Assembly: GCA_900768635.1 (NCBI GenBank)
Contig: CAAGDP010000174.1
Coordinates: forward strand, 1 to 16,303
Source of the DNA: Enterobacterales bacterium
GTDB taxonomy: Bacteria; Pseudomonadota; Gammaproteobacteria; Enterobacterales; Succinivibrionaceae
DNA length: 16,303 bases
Direction: 5' to 3'
The notes below the pieces were generated by a model that was not told where the DNA came from, did no database searches, and saw only the letters and a list, made by a program, of their open reading frames with translations. Every line of letters starts with the position of its first letter. Positions within the stretch are counted from its first letter, which is position 1. Positions 1 through 6,970 of the stretch are shown one piece after another. The position numbers and the translations under genes were made by a program.

Positions 1-1
1 G

Positions 2-226
2 AAACCAGAATATGCCGATATTATCGACAGGGTGAAGTTTCTTATGCTACCTCCATATTCGCCAGACCTGAATCCAATTGAACAGGTATGGAGAATAACG
101 CGAAAAGAGAATACCCATAGTACCTTTTTCCCAACCCTATCGGATCTAAAGGAAACTGTGGATAAAGCTTTTGAGGCTTGGTCTGCACCAAACAGCCAAC
201 TGCAGTCGCTTTGTGACTTTAAGTAA
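2..226 (+). CDS. IS630-family transposase, C-terminal fragment (5' end outside window)
   Basis: The reading frame is open from base 2 and runs to a TAA at 224-226, giving about 74 residues with no start inside the window. It carries the IS630/Tc1-type signature LPPYSPDLNPIEQVW. In that family the glutamate of NPIE is the third acidic residue of the DDE catalytic triad, which cuts and joins element ends at TA dinucleotides. The rest of the enzyme must lie upstream, so whether the full gene is intact cannot be judged here. No terminal inverted repeat could be located because the left end of the element is missing. The next gene, gdhA, is convergent, so the element sits behind a housekeeping gene. 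The family call is firm; activity is unknown. Confidence 0.85.
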   Translation, partial: KPEYADIIDRVKFLMLPPYSPDLNPIEQVWRITRKENTHSTFFPTLSDLKETVDKAFEAWSAPNSQLQSLCDFK

Positions 227-254
227 ACTTATCAATGTCGTCTACTATAACGTT

Positions 255-293
255 CATGCGTAGGCCCTGCATTTATTTCAGGACCTGCGCATG
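255..293. other. strong imperfect hairpin downstream of the IS630 tail
   Basis: The arms 255-269 and 279-293 are 15 bases each, with a 9-base AT-rich loop. The two imperfect positions form G-U pairs in RNA of one sense, so the whole stem can fold. There is no T-run on either side, so it is not a standard intrinsic terminator. It may belong to the insertion-sequence end. Confidence 0.5.
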
Positions 294-345
294 TGATCCC
301 GGATTACTCAGCATAAAACTCTTACAAACCTGATTCTTGAAGTGG

Positions 346-374
346 AAGGTTGGGTAACCTTTGTGAGACAAAGG
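346..374. other. two mutually exclusive small hairpins
   Basis: AAGGTT (346-351) pairs with AACCTT (356-361), and CCTTTG (358-363) pairs with CAAAGG (369-374). The two perfect 6-base-pair stems share bases 358-361, so only one can form at a time. They lie beyond the gdhA stop codon, on its transcript if it reads that far. Function unknown. Confidence 0.35.
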
Positions 375-449
375 AAACTATGTACATTCGCATAATTTCC
401 TTCTTGGCTTTGAACAGCCGTATGCGGATTCGCACATACTGTGGAGTGA

Positions 450-470
450 TAGGGAGGATACCCCTCCCTA
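450..470 (-). terminator. possible weak terminator of gdhA
   Basis: An 8-base-pair GC-rich stem (TAGGGAGG at 450-457 with CCTCCCTA at 463-470, 5-base loop) begins about 35 bases past the gdhA stop. The sequence that follows on the minus strand is not a T-run, so intrinsic termination would be poor. It could instead protect the 3' end of the mRNA or work with Rho. Confidence 0.3.
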
Positions 471-505
471 CTCGATTGGTTTATACTAACTTCTTAGTTT
501 TGATA

Positions 506-1846
506 TTAGTATGCAACACCCTGATCATACATAGCCTTGGCAACTTTCAGGAATCCTGCAATATTAGCACCGGATACCAAATCATTCTTATCGCCGGTGT
601 ATTCCAGAGCAGCTGCAGAGGCATTTTCATAAATATCCTTCATAATAGCCTTCAGCTTGTTATCAACTTCCTCAAATGTCCAGGAATATCTCATGGAGTT
701 CTGGCACATTTCCAGAGCTGATGTTGCTACACCGCCGGCATTAGCAGCCTTGGCAGGTCCGAAGATAATGCCAGCTTTCTTATACTCAGCAATAGCTTCA
801 TTGGTAGATGGCATATTAGCACCTTCACCAATAGCCCAGCATCCGTTAGCCAGTAAAATCTTGGCTGATTCTTCATCGATTTCATTTTGAGTAGCACAAG
901 GCAGTGCAATATCACACTTGATGGTCCAGATACCTTTGCATCCTTCAGTATAGGTGGCGTCCTTGTGATAGTTCAGGTATTCCTTAATACGCTGACGCTT
1001 AACTTCCTTGATTTCCTTCACGGCAGCCAGATCGATACCGTTAGGGTCGTAAATGTAACCGTTAGAGTCGCTGAGAGCAACAACCTTTGCACCTAACTGG
1101 GTAGCCTTTTCAGTTGCGTAGATAGCAACATTTCCGGAACCGGAAACTACTACGGTCTTGCCTTCGAAGCTCTTACCATTAGCCTTAAGAGCATTGTCCA
1201 TGAAGTAGCACAGACCATAACCGGTAGCTTCAGTACGTGCCAGAGAACCACCCCAGCCCAAACCTTTACCGGTAAGTACGCCAGTGAATTCGTTGCGAAG
1301 TCTCTTATACTGACCATAAAGGAAGCCAATTTCACGACCGCCAACGCCGATATCTCCGGCAGGAACGTCGGTGTCAGCACCAATGTGCTTGGCAAGTTCA
1401 GTCATAAAGCTCTGGCAGAATGCCATAATTTCACGATCGGATTTTCCTTTAGGATCAAAGTCAGAACCGCCTTTACCGCCACCAATCGGCAGAGTAGTAA
1501 GGGAGTTTTTGAAAATCTGTTCAAAACCAAGGAACTTAATGATACTCAGGTTTACAGAAGGGTGGAATCTCAGACCTCCCTTATATGGACCGATAGCAGA
1601 ATTGAACTGGATACGGAAGCCTCTGTTTACCTGAACCTTTCCTTCATCATCTACCCAGGAAACACGGAACATGATCTGTCTTTCAGGTTCTACCAGACGA
1701 TCAACGATTCCTGCTTTAATCCATTCTGGGTGTTTTTCCAGTGCTGGTTCAATTGTTTCCAAAACTTCATATACAGCCTGATGGAATTCTGGTTGTCCGG
1801 GATTGCGGGCTAAAACGCTGTCATAAACTGGTTTTAATAATTTCAT
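506..1846 (-). CDS. gdhA: NADP-specific glutamate dehydrogenase
   Basis: GdhA reductively aminates 2-oxoglutarate to glutamate with ammonia and NADPH in the cytoplasm. The 446-residue product follows the 447-residue E. coli enzyme nearly end to end. The substrate domain holds GGGKGGSDFDPKGK (catalytic lysine about residue 125) and VPAGDIGVGGREIG (Asp165). The Rossmann domain holds the dinucleotide loop SGSGNVA near 235-241. The C-terminal part has ALPCATQNEID and GPAKAANAGGVATS. The frame could be extended 28 residues to 1930, but those residues are unlike the family. The ATG at 1846 has AAGG 8 bases upstream and matches the usual start, so I chose it. The gene stands alone, facing away from lepA, with its own promoter region carrying repeats and a palindrome. 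No frame damage is visible. Confidence 0.97.
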   Translation of the reverse strand: MKLLKPVYDSVLARNPGQPEFHQAVYEVLETIEPALEKHPEWIKAGIVDRLVEPERQIMFRVSWVDDEGKVQVNRGFRIQFNSAIGPYKGGLRFHPSVNLSIIKFLGFEQIFKNSLTTLPIGGGKGGSDFDPKGKSDREIMAFCQSFMTELAKHIGADTDVPAGDIGVGGREIGFLYGQYKRLRNEFTGVLTGKGLGWGGSLARTEATGYGLCYFMDNALKANGKSFEGKTVVVSGSGNVAIYATEKATQLGAKVVALSDSNGYIYDPNGIDLAAVKEIKEVKRQRIKEYLNYHKDATYTEGCKGIWTIKCDIALPCATQNEIDEESAKILLANGCWAIGEGANMPSTNEAIAEYKKAGIIFGPAKAANAGGVATSALEMCQNSMRYSWTFEEVDNKLKAIMKDIYENASAAALEYTGDKNDLVSGANIAGFLKVAKAMYDQGVAY

Positions 1847-1882
1847 TGATGTTACCTTAATAGAGTTGAGGATAAGAAAATT

Positions 1883-1897
1883 ATCACAATTTGTGAT
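1883..1897. promoter_or_regulatory. operator-like palindrome in the gdhA leader
   Basis: ATCACAATTTGTGAT has 7-base arms around one central base. It lies just downstream of the start point predicted from the putative -10 box, a position where a bound protein would block transcription. The half-site order (TCACA before TGTGA) is opposite to the CRP consensus, so I do not call it a CRP site. The regulator is unknown. Confidence 0.35.
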
Positions 1898-1908
1898 CAT
1901 GTGGTGCA

Positions 1909-1938
1909 AATATAGCTTAATCTGGTGCAATTGTGCAA
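1909..1938 (-). promoter_or_regulatory. putative gdhA promoter
   Basis: Read on the minus strand, TTGCAC (1933-1938) and TATATT (1909-1914) are separated by 18 bases, an acceptable sigma-70 layout. The GTGCAA motif of the -35 box recurs at 1925-1930 and 1904-1909, so factor binding may overlap the promoter. This is sequence matching only. Confidence 0.4.
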
Positions 1939-2099
1939 TATCTGTGCATTATTTTTTTAAGTTATGTTACGTACATGGTAATTTTTGTTAAGTTTTATGA
2001 TCGAATTTTTTAGTTTGTTTGATTTATTCGGTTGGCAGAACTGTTCGATTGTAATTGTAACGATCTATAACTAATTTCAGTTTGATATATGGTTTATTC

Positions 2100-2228
2100 C
2101 CATCAATCACAGTTTCAAAAGATTTTCTGACCGGATCGATGCCTGACGGGATTAAATTGGTTTGAAAATTAAAAATCAGATAAGAGGTGTGGTAGCCATT
2201 TGTCTGGTAACCGGTTTTAATTTTTGAA
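2100..2228. repeat. diverged tandem repeat, copy A
   Basis: This copy aligns with 2245-2371. Near-identical blocks are CACAGTTTC at 2108-2116, TTTTCTGACC at 2123-2132, and the AAATTAAAAAT and CTGGTAA blocks. On the minus strand TCAGAA...TTTTGA forms a 6-pair stem with one G-U pair (bases 2115-2130). The copies start 145 bases apart. No coding role is evident. Confidence 0.65.
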
Positions 2229-2244
2229 GTGGCTTTACCCAGCT

Positions 2245-2371
2245 CCATAACACAGTTTCAGAAGGTTTTCTGACCATAAGCTGTCATTACGGAACAAAAT
2301 CGGTCTGAAATTAAAAATAACCTTCCGATATGGTAATTCTGTTGCCTGGTAATCTGCTTTTTATTCAGGAA
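2245..2371. repeat. diverged tandem repeat, copy B
   Basis: Second copy of the repeat at 2100-2228. The best conserved 25 bases, on the minus strand, differ at two positions and include the stem TCAGAA/TTCTGA (2258-2273), here with perfect pairing. Elsewhere the copies share roughly two thirds of positions by eye, with a few one- to two-base gaps. Confidence 0.65.
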
Positions 2372-2415
2372 ATTGAATTTGAAGATATTTCTGAAATGAT
2401 TGATTCCCTTTACTG

Positions 2416-2447
2416 GATACTTTTCTGAAGATCAGAATGAAAGTATC
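2416..2447. other. long imperfect hairpin upstream of lepA
   Basis: The outer arms GATACTT (2416-2422) and AAGTATC (2441-2447) and the inner arms TTCTGA (2423-2428) and TCAGAA (2432-2437) form 13 base pairs with a 3-base loop and one 3-base bulge. There is no T-run on either side, so it is not a terminator. The inner arms use the same hexamers as the stem in repeat copy B, in reversed order. Confidence 0.5.
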
Positions 2448-2492
2448 AACGCATGAAATAGTTACGTTCGATTCTGAACTCACCTTGTAAAG

Positions 2493-2522
2493 TTGGAAAT
2501 ATCAGGGATATTCAAGTAAAAT
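2493..2522 (+). promoter_or_regulatory. putative lepA operon promoter with palindromic spacer
   Basis: TTGGAA (2493-2498) and TAAAAT (2517-2522) are 18 bases apart. The spacer contains AATATC-AGG-GATATT (2498-2512), a 15-base palindrome placed where a repressor would block RNA polymerase. The predicted leader before lepA would be about 100 bases. Moderate-to-weak evidence. Confidence 0.35.
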
Positions 2523-2630
2523 AGCATCGTTATTCTGCCTGAATTTTGATATTTGTAACATCAAGGATCCTGCCCATCTCCACTGCCGTTATTCAGGCTT
2601 TTGTGAAGGCACCATCAGCTAGGTTTATTT

Positions 2631-4424
2631 ATGAAGAATATTAGAAATTTCTCAATCATCGCTCACATCGACCATGGTAAGTCTACATTGTCTGATCGTT
2701 TAATTCAGACCTGTGGAGGACTTACTGCCCGGGAAATGCAGGATCAGGTACTTGATTCAATGGCCTTGGAACGGGAGCGTGGTATCACTATTAAAGCTCA
2801 GAGTGTCACATTAAATTATACAGCCAGAGATGGTCAGGTTTACGAACTTAATTTTATTGATACACCAGGTCATGTGGATTTCAGCTATGAAGTTTCCCGT
2901 TCGCTGGCAGCCTGTGAAGGAGCCTTGCTGGTGGTAGATGCCGGGCAGGGGGTGGAAGCTCAGACGCTGGCTAACTGTTATACTGCTTTGGATATGAATC
3001 TTGAGGTTCTTCCTGTTCTTAATAAAATCGATCTTCCTGCAGCAGATCCTGATCGGGTTGCGGAGGAAATTGAGGATATTGTGGGAATTGAGGCTGTAGA
3101 TGCGGTACGTTGTTCGGCTAAGACAGGTCAGGGTATCGATGAAGTACTGGAACTTATAGTCAATAAAATACCTGCACCAGAAGGTGATCCGGATGGTCCT
3201 TTACAGGCTCTTATTATCGATTCCTGGTTTGATGATTATCTGGGAGTAGTTTCATTAGTAAGAGTCAAGAACGGTTCAATTAAGAAAGGCCAGAAAATCA
3301 AGGTAATTTCCACAGGTGTAGTATGGAGTGTGGATCGAATTGGTATTTCAACTCCTAAAAAAGAGGATACTGAAGGTCTGGAATGCGGAGAAGTAGGTTG
3401 GCTGACCTGTGGTATGAAGACTATTCATGGTGCTCCGGTAGGTGATACCCTTACTTCAGCGAAAAATTCGGCAACAGAGCCTTTACCTGGTTTTAAAAAG
3501 ATAAAACCCCAGGTATATGCAGGTTTATTTCCGGTGGCTACTGATGATTACGAAGCTTTTCGTGAAGCATTGGATAAGTTATCTCTTAATGATGCCTCCC
3601 TGTTTTTTGAGCCGGAAACCTCCACAGCTTTGGGTTTTGGGTTTAGATGCGGCTTCTTGGGAATGCTGCACATGGAAATAATCCAGGAACGACTGGAAAC
3701 AGAGTATGGTATTGATCTTATCACCACTGCTCCGACAGTAGTTTATGAAATTCTTATGACTAATGGTGAGGTGGTAAAAATTGACTCTCCTGCCGCTTTA
3801 CCACCGATCAGTAACATTTCAGAGATAAGAGAGCCGATTGCACAATGTAATATTCTTACTCCGGATGATTATCTGGGTAATGTAATCAACCTCTGTATTG
3901 AAAAACGAGGTGTACAGAAGAATCTTCTCTACCATGGCAAGCAGGTGGAAGTTACTTATGAAATCCCTATGGCTGAAGTTGTACTGGATTTCTTTGACCG
4001 TCTTAAATCCACATCCAGGGGTTACGCTTCTCTGGATTATGGATTTAAGCATTTCCAGAAAGCTGATATGGTAAGAATGGATATTCTTATCAATTCCGAG
4101 CGGGTGGATGCTCTGGCGGTTATTACCCATAAATCAACAGCTCAGCAACGGGGTAGAGAAATAGTTGAAAAAATGCGCGAGCTTATCCCGAGGCAGATGT
4201 TTGATATTGCCATTCAGGCCGCTCTGGGAAGTCAGATTATTGCAAGAAGCACTGTTAAAGCTCTGAGAAAAGACGTTCTGGCTAAGTGTTATGGTGGTGA
4301 TATAACTCGTAAACAGAAGCTTTTAAACAAGCAGAAGGCTGGTAAAAAGCGCATGAAAGCTCTTGGAAAGGTTGAAGTGCCTCAGGAAGCATTCCTGGCA
4401 ATTCTGCATGTAGGTAAAGAGTAG
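2631..4424 (+). CDS. lepA: elongation factor 4 (LepA), ribosome back-translocase GTPase
   Basis: LepA is a translational GTPase that binds ribosomes and is linked to initiation and ribosome assembly; it was first described as catalysing back-translocation. The 597 residues compare with 599 in E. coli. GTP-binding motifs are AHIDHGKST (residues 11-19), RERGITIK (about 48-55), DTPGH (77-81) and NKID (131-134). EF-G-like domains follow, and the basic C-terminal LepA-specific domain ends with KCYGGDITRKQKLLNKQK, typical of the family. The start has only a weak ribosome site (AGG, 7 bases before ATG). It is the first gene of the plus-strand operon. lepB starts 43 bases after its stop, across a small hairpin. 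Confidence 0.98.
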   Translation: MKNIRNFSIIAHIDHGKSTLSDRLIQTCGGLTAREMQDQVLDSMALERERGITIKAQSVTLNYTARDGQVYELNFIDTPGHVDFSYEVSRSLAACEGALLVVDAGQGVEAQTLANCYTALDMNLEVLPVLNKIDLPAADPDRVAEEIEDIVGIEAVDAVRCSAKTGQGIDEVLELIVNKIPAPEGDPDGPLQALIIDSWFDDYLGVVSLVRVKNGSIKKGQKIKVISTGVVWSVDRIGISTPKKEDTEGLECGEVGWLTCGMKTIHGAPVGDTLTSAKNSATEPLPGFKKIKPQVYAGLFPVATDDYEAFREALDKLSLNDASLFFEPETSTALGFGFRCGFLGMLHMEIIQERLETEYGIDLITTAPTVVYEILMTNGEVVKIDSPAALPPISNISEIREPIAQCNILTPDDYLGNVINLCIEKRGVQKNLLYHGKQVEVTYEIPMAEVVLDFFDRLKSTSRGYASLDYGFKHFQKADMVRMDILINSERVDALAVITHKSTAQQRGREIVEKMRELIPRQMFDIAIQAALGSQIIARSTVKALRKDVLAKCYGGDITRKQKLLNKQKAGKKRMKALGKVEVPQEAFLAILHVGKE

Positions 4425-4433
4425 TTTATTAAC

Positions 4434-4450
4434 GAAGGCAGCTTGCTTTC
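4434..4450 (+). other. hairpin in the lepA-lepB gap
   Basis: GAAGGC (4434-4439) pairs with GCTTTC (4445-4450) around the loop AGCTT, with one G-U pair. It ends 17 bases before the lepB ATG and has no T-run, so it is more likely a processing or translation element than a terminator. A five-codon frame (4454-4471) begins just after it and ends on a TGA that overlaps the lepB ATG. Confidence 0.35.
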
Positions 4451-4467
4451 TATATGAGTGATAATGT

Positions 4468-5349
4468 ATGAATTTTTTTACAACAATATTATTTATTGCT
4501 ACCGGTATTTCCTTTGTTGGCTACCTTTATGATTATATTTTTCTCAGAAAGCAGCGAAAGCAGAGAATTGCTACTGCTAAGGAGCAACTTGGCGACAATT
4601 TTACAAAGGCTGATTTTGAGAGACTGGATACTGAAAATTTTCTGATAGATCAGTGCAGAAGTCTGTTCTGGGTACTGTTTCTGGTTATGATTATCCGATC
4701 ATTTGTATTTGAACCGTTTCGAATTCCGTCAGCATCCATGATGCCTACCCTGCGTGATGGTGACTTTATTGCTGTAAACAAGTTCAGTTACGGGATCAAA
4801 AACCCCTTTACTAATAAAAATCTTATTGATACATGGATGCCGGAACGTGGCGATGTGGTGGTTTTTAAATATCCGGCTAATCCGGATGTGGATTTTATCA
4901 AAAGGATTATAGGAGTTCCCGGAGACCGGATAATTTATCGCAATAAAAATTTATTTATTAAACCATCCTGTAAAGGGTGTGAGATAATTAAAGTAAAAAG
5001 AGAACTGATAGACAGAGAAGGTACTGTTGAGACTTATCAGGAGGTTATTGCCCCCGATGTGGAGCATAACATACAGATCAATACTGCACAGGACAGTAGT
5101 TCTCAGTATTTTGTTCAGGATAATCGTCGCGGAGAGTGGATTGTACCTGAAGGGCATTATTTTGTTATGGGCGATAACCGGGACAATAGTCTGGACAGCA
5201 GATTCTGGGGTTTTGTTCCTTTTGACAATTTAATAGGTAAGGCTAGTTTTATTTGGATGAGTCTGGGTTATCACGAAAATCCGGAAACCTGGGTACAGAC
5301 CCATATTCCAAACGAAATAAGAGTTAGTCGCATTGGTGGCATTAGATGA
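4468..5349 (+). CDS. lepB: signal peptidase I
   Basis: Signal peptidase I is an inner-membrane serine protease that removes signal peptides from exported proteins on the periplasmic side. The N-terminus has one membrane segment (about residues 3-20), a basic loop (KQRKQR), and a second segment (about 64-80). The catalytic serine sits in IPSASMMPTL (Ser90) and the general-base lysine in DFIKRIIGVPGDR (Lys145), the same numbers as E. coli LepB. The late signature GDNRDNSLDSRFWGFVP is present. At 293 residues it is slightly shorter than the 324-residue E. coli protein. The ribosome site is poor (GAG 9 bases upstream), so coupling to the tiny frame ending at 4471 is possible. Its stop overlaps rnc by 4 bases. 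Confidence 0.97.
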   Translation: MNFFTTILFIATGISFVGYLYDYIFLRKQRKQRIATAKEQLGDNFTKADFERLDTENFLIDQCRSLFWVLFLVMIIRSFVFEPFRIPSASMMPTLRDGDFIAVNKFSYGIKNPFTNKNLIDTWMPERGDVVVFKYPANPDVDFIKRIIGVPGDRIIYRNKNLFIKPSCKGCEIIKVKRELIDREGTVETYQEVIAPDVEHNIQINTAQDSSSQYFVQDNRRGEWIVPEGHYFVMGDNRDNSLDSRFWGFVPFDNLIGKASFIWMSLGYHENPETWVQTHIPNEIRVSRIGGIR

Positions 5350-6035
5350 TAGACAAGTTGGAAATACTCGAAAAAAAACTTGGTTACCGTTACGAGAACA
5401 GAGATTATCTCAGACATGCCCTTACTCACCGCAGTATGGGTAAATCATATAATAATGAACGATTTGAATTTTTTGGGGATTCTCTTCTCGGTGTAATAAT
5501 TTCCCGACATCTGTTTGAAAAATTTGAATGCGTTGATGAGGGAGTGCTGTCTCGAATGAGGTCTGCTCTGGTAAAGGAAGATACCCTTGCAGAAATTGCC
5601 CATCAATTTTGTCTCAGTGACTATCTTATAATGGGTCACGGGGAGATGAAAAGCGGCGGATATCGAAGAAATTCCATACTTGCTGATGCAGTAGAAGCTA
5701 TTATCTGTTCAATTTATTTGGATTCAAAACATAATTTGGATTTGCTGGATAATCTTCTTATGAATTGGTTTGGTGATCGGTTGGATACTATTGTTCCCGG
5801 TGAACAAAAGGATCCGAAATCCCGGTTACAGGAATATTTACAAAGTCGAAAAATGAACCTGCCTGTTTATGAGATTTTTAACATCAACGGGGATCAGCAT
5901 AATCAGACTTTCACAGTGACTTGCAGAGTTGTTTTATTTGATAAAGTATTTACCGGTATCGGAACCAGTCGCCGAAGGGCTGAGCAGGACGCCGCTTCCA
6001 AAGTTCTGGCTAAAATAGGTGAGCGTAATAAATGA
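5346..6035 (+). CDS. rnc: ribonuclease III
   Basis: RNase III cuts double-stranded RNA, processing the rRNA precursor and regulating mRNAs. The 229-residue product compares with 226 in E. coli. The endonuclease domain holds the signature ERFEFFGDSLLG (about 38-49), a slightly unusual form of the ERLEFLGDS motif with Phe in place of two Leu. Acidic residues Glu41, Asp45, Asp114 and Glu117 (ADAVEAI) are all in place. The C-terminal double-stranded-RNA-binding domain starts near DPKSRLQEYLQ (156) and ends with TSRRRAEQDAASKVLAKI. It starts on an ATGA overlap with lepB and ends with the same arrangement at era. This suggests translational coupling. Confidence 0.97.
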   Translation: MIDKLEILEKKLGYRYENRDYLRHALTHRSMGKSYNNERFEFFGDSLLGVIISRHLFEKFECVDEGVLSRMRSALVKEDTLAEIAHQFCLSDYLIMGHGEMKSGGYRRNSILADAVEAIICSIYLDSKHNLDLLDNLLMNWFGDRLDTIVPGEQKDPKSRLQEYLQSRKMNLPVYEIFNINGDQHNQTFTVTCRVVLFDKVFTGIGTSRRRAEQDAASKVLAKIGERNK

Positions 6036-6970
6036 TTGAAGAAGTTAATTCATTTTGTGGCTTTGTGGCCATTGTCGGCCGTCCCAATGTGGGAAAATCC
6101 ACCCTTTTGAATAAAATTCTGGGACAAAAGGTTTCTATTACCTCCCGAAAACCTCAAACTACCAGACACAGGATTATCGGCATAGATACTGTTGATAATA
6201 TGCAGACAATATATGTAGACACTCCAGGTCTTCATTCTGAAGAAAAAAGAGCAATCAACCGTCTTATGAACCGTGCTGCGGAAAGTTCCATTGGCGATGT
6301 GGGTATGATCTTTTTTGTGGTAGAAGGAACTCATTTCTATCAGGATGATGAAATGGTTTTAAACAAATTGAAAAACGCAACGGCTCCTGTGGTACTGGTT
6401 ATTAACAAAATTGATCAGGTGGCGGAAAAGGATGAACTGTTGCCGTTTATTACCAGGATGAATTCTCTGATGGAGTTTAAGGATATTGTTCCTGTATCTG
6501 CAGTGCAGGGAACCAATGTGGAAGAGTTGCGGAAACTGGCCAGAAGTTCCCTTGATAAATCAGAGTTTATATTTCCAGAAGATTACATTACCGATCGGTC
6601 TTCACGCTTTATGGCTTCTGAAATCATCAGAGAAAAACTGATGCGATTTACCGGAGATGAATTACCTTACTCTGTAACTGTTGAAATTGAAAATTTTAAG
6701 ACCGAAGAAAATGGCACATACCATATTGATGCTTTAATTCTAGTAGAGAGAGATTCTCAGAAGAAAATGGTTATCGGTGCGGGCGGATCCAAGCTGAAAC
6801 AGATAGGGATTGAAGCTCGTCAGGATATGGAAAGACTTTTTGAAAACAAAGTATATCTTAAAACCTGGGTTAAGGTTAAGACCGGATGGGCAGATGATGA
6901 ACGAGCTCTCAGATCTCTGGGTTATATAGATCAGGATTTTTTCACTCCGAAAAATGAGCGTAGAAAGTAA
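6032..6970 (+). CDS. era: GTPase Era, 16S rRNA/30S assembly factor
   Basis: Era is an essential Ras-like GTPase that binds the 3' end of 16S rRNA and helps mature the small subunit. It has 312 residues. G motifs: GRPNVGKS (16-23), the switch region PQTTRHRI (41-48), DTPG (63-66), NKID (125-128) and SA (156-157). The C-terminal KH domain contains VIGAGGSKLKQIG (GxxG loop about 249-252) followed by the usual VYLKTWVKVKTGWAD. AGGTGAG stands 8 bases before the ATG, a good ribosome site inside rnc. The stop overlaps recO by 17 bases. No unusual residues seen. Confidence 0.97.
   Translation: MIEEVNSFCGFVAIVGRPNVGKSTLLNKILGQKVSITSRKPQTTRHRIIGIDTVDNMQTIYVDTPGLHSEEKRAINRLMNRAAESSIGDVGMIFFVVEGTHFYQDDEMVLNKLKNATAPVVLVINKIDQVAEKDELLPFITRMNSLMEFKDIVPVSAVQGTNVEELRKLARSSLDKSEFIFPEDYITDRSSRFMASEIIREKLMRFTGDELPYSVTVEIENFKTEENGTYHIDALILVERDSQKKMVIGAGGSKLKQIGIEARQDMERLFENKVYLKTWVKVKTGWADDERALRSLGYIDQDFFTPKNERRK

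Larger units (their letters stand above)
1847..2630. other. gene-poor spacer between divergent gdhA and lepA
   Basis: I find no convincing protein gene in these 784 bases. The spacer holds the gdhA promoter region (1883-1938), two diverged tandem repeats (2100-2371), a long hairpin (2416-2447) and a possible lepA promoter (2493-2522). The longest open frame (2024-2248, minus) has no ribosome binding site and lies largely over one repeat copy. Confidence 0.7.

Noticed and set aside
255..293. Integron attC site
   Set aside because: The hairpin is imperfect and near AACGTT, but the paired RYYYAAC/GTTRRRY core sites are absent and no cassette structure surrounds it.
350..721. 123-codon plus-strand frame overlapping the end of gdhA
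   Set aside because: It is mostly antisense to gdhA coding sequence, lacks a ribosome site and resembles no family; a shadow of the real gene.
1883..1897. CRP binding site before gdhA
   Set aside because: The half-sites are in reversed order (TCACA then TGTGA) and there is no TGTGA-N6-TCACA arrangement nearby.
1847..1930. Extended 474-residue start for GdhA
   Set aside because: The extra 28 residues match nothing in the family and would cover the palindrome and promoter; the ATG at 1846 has a proper ribosome site.
2024..2248. 74-codon minus-strand frame in the gdhA-lepA spacer
   Set aside because: It has no ribosome binding site or recognisable family, and it lies largely over one copy of a tandem repeat whose other copy carries stops in the matching frame.
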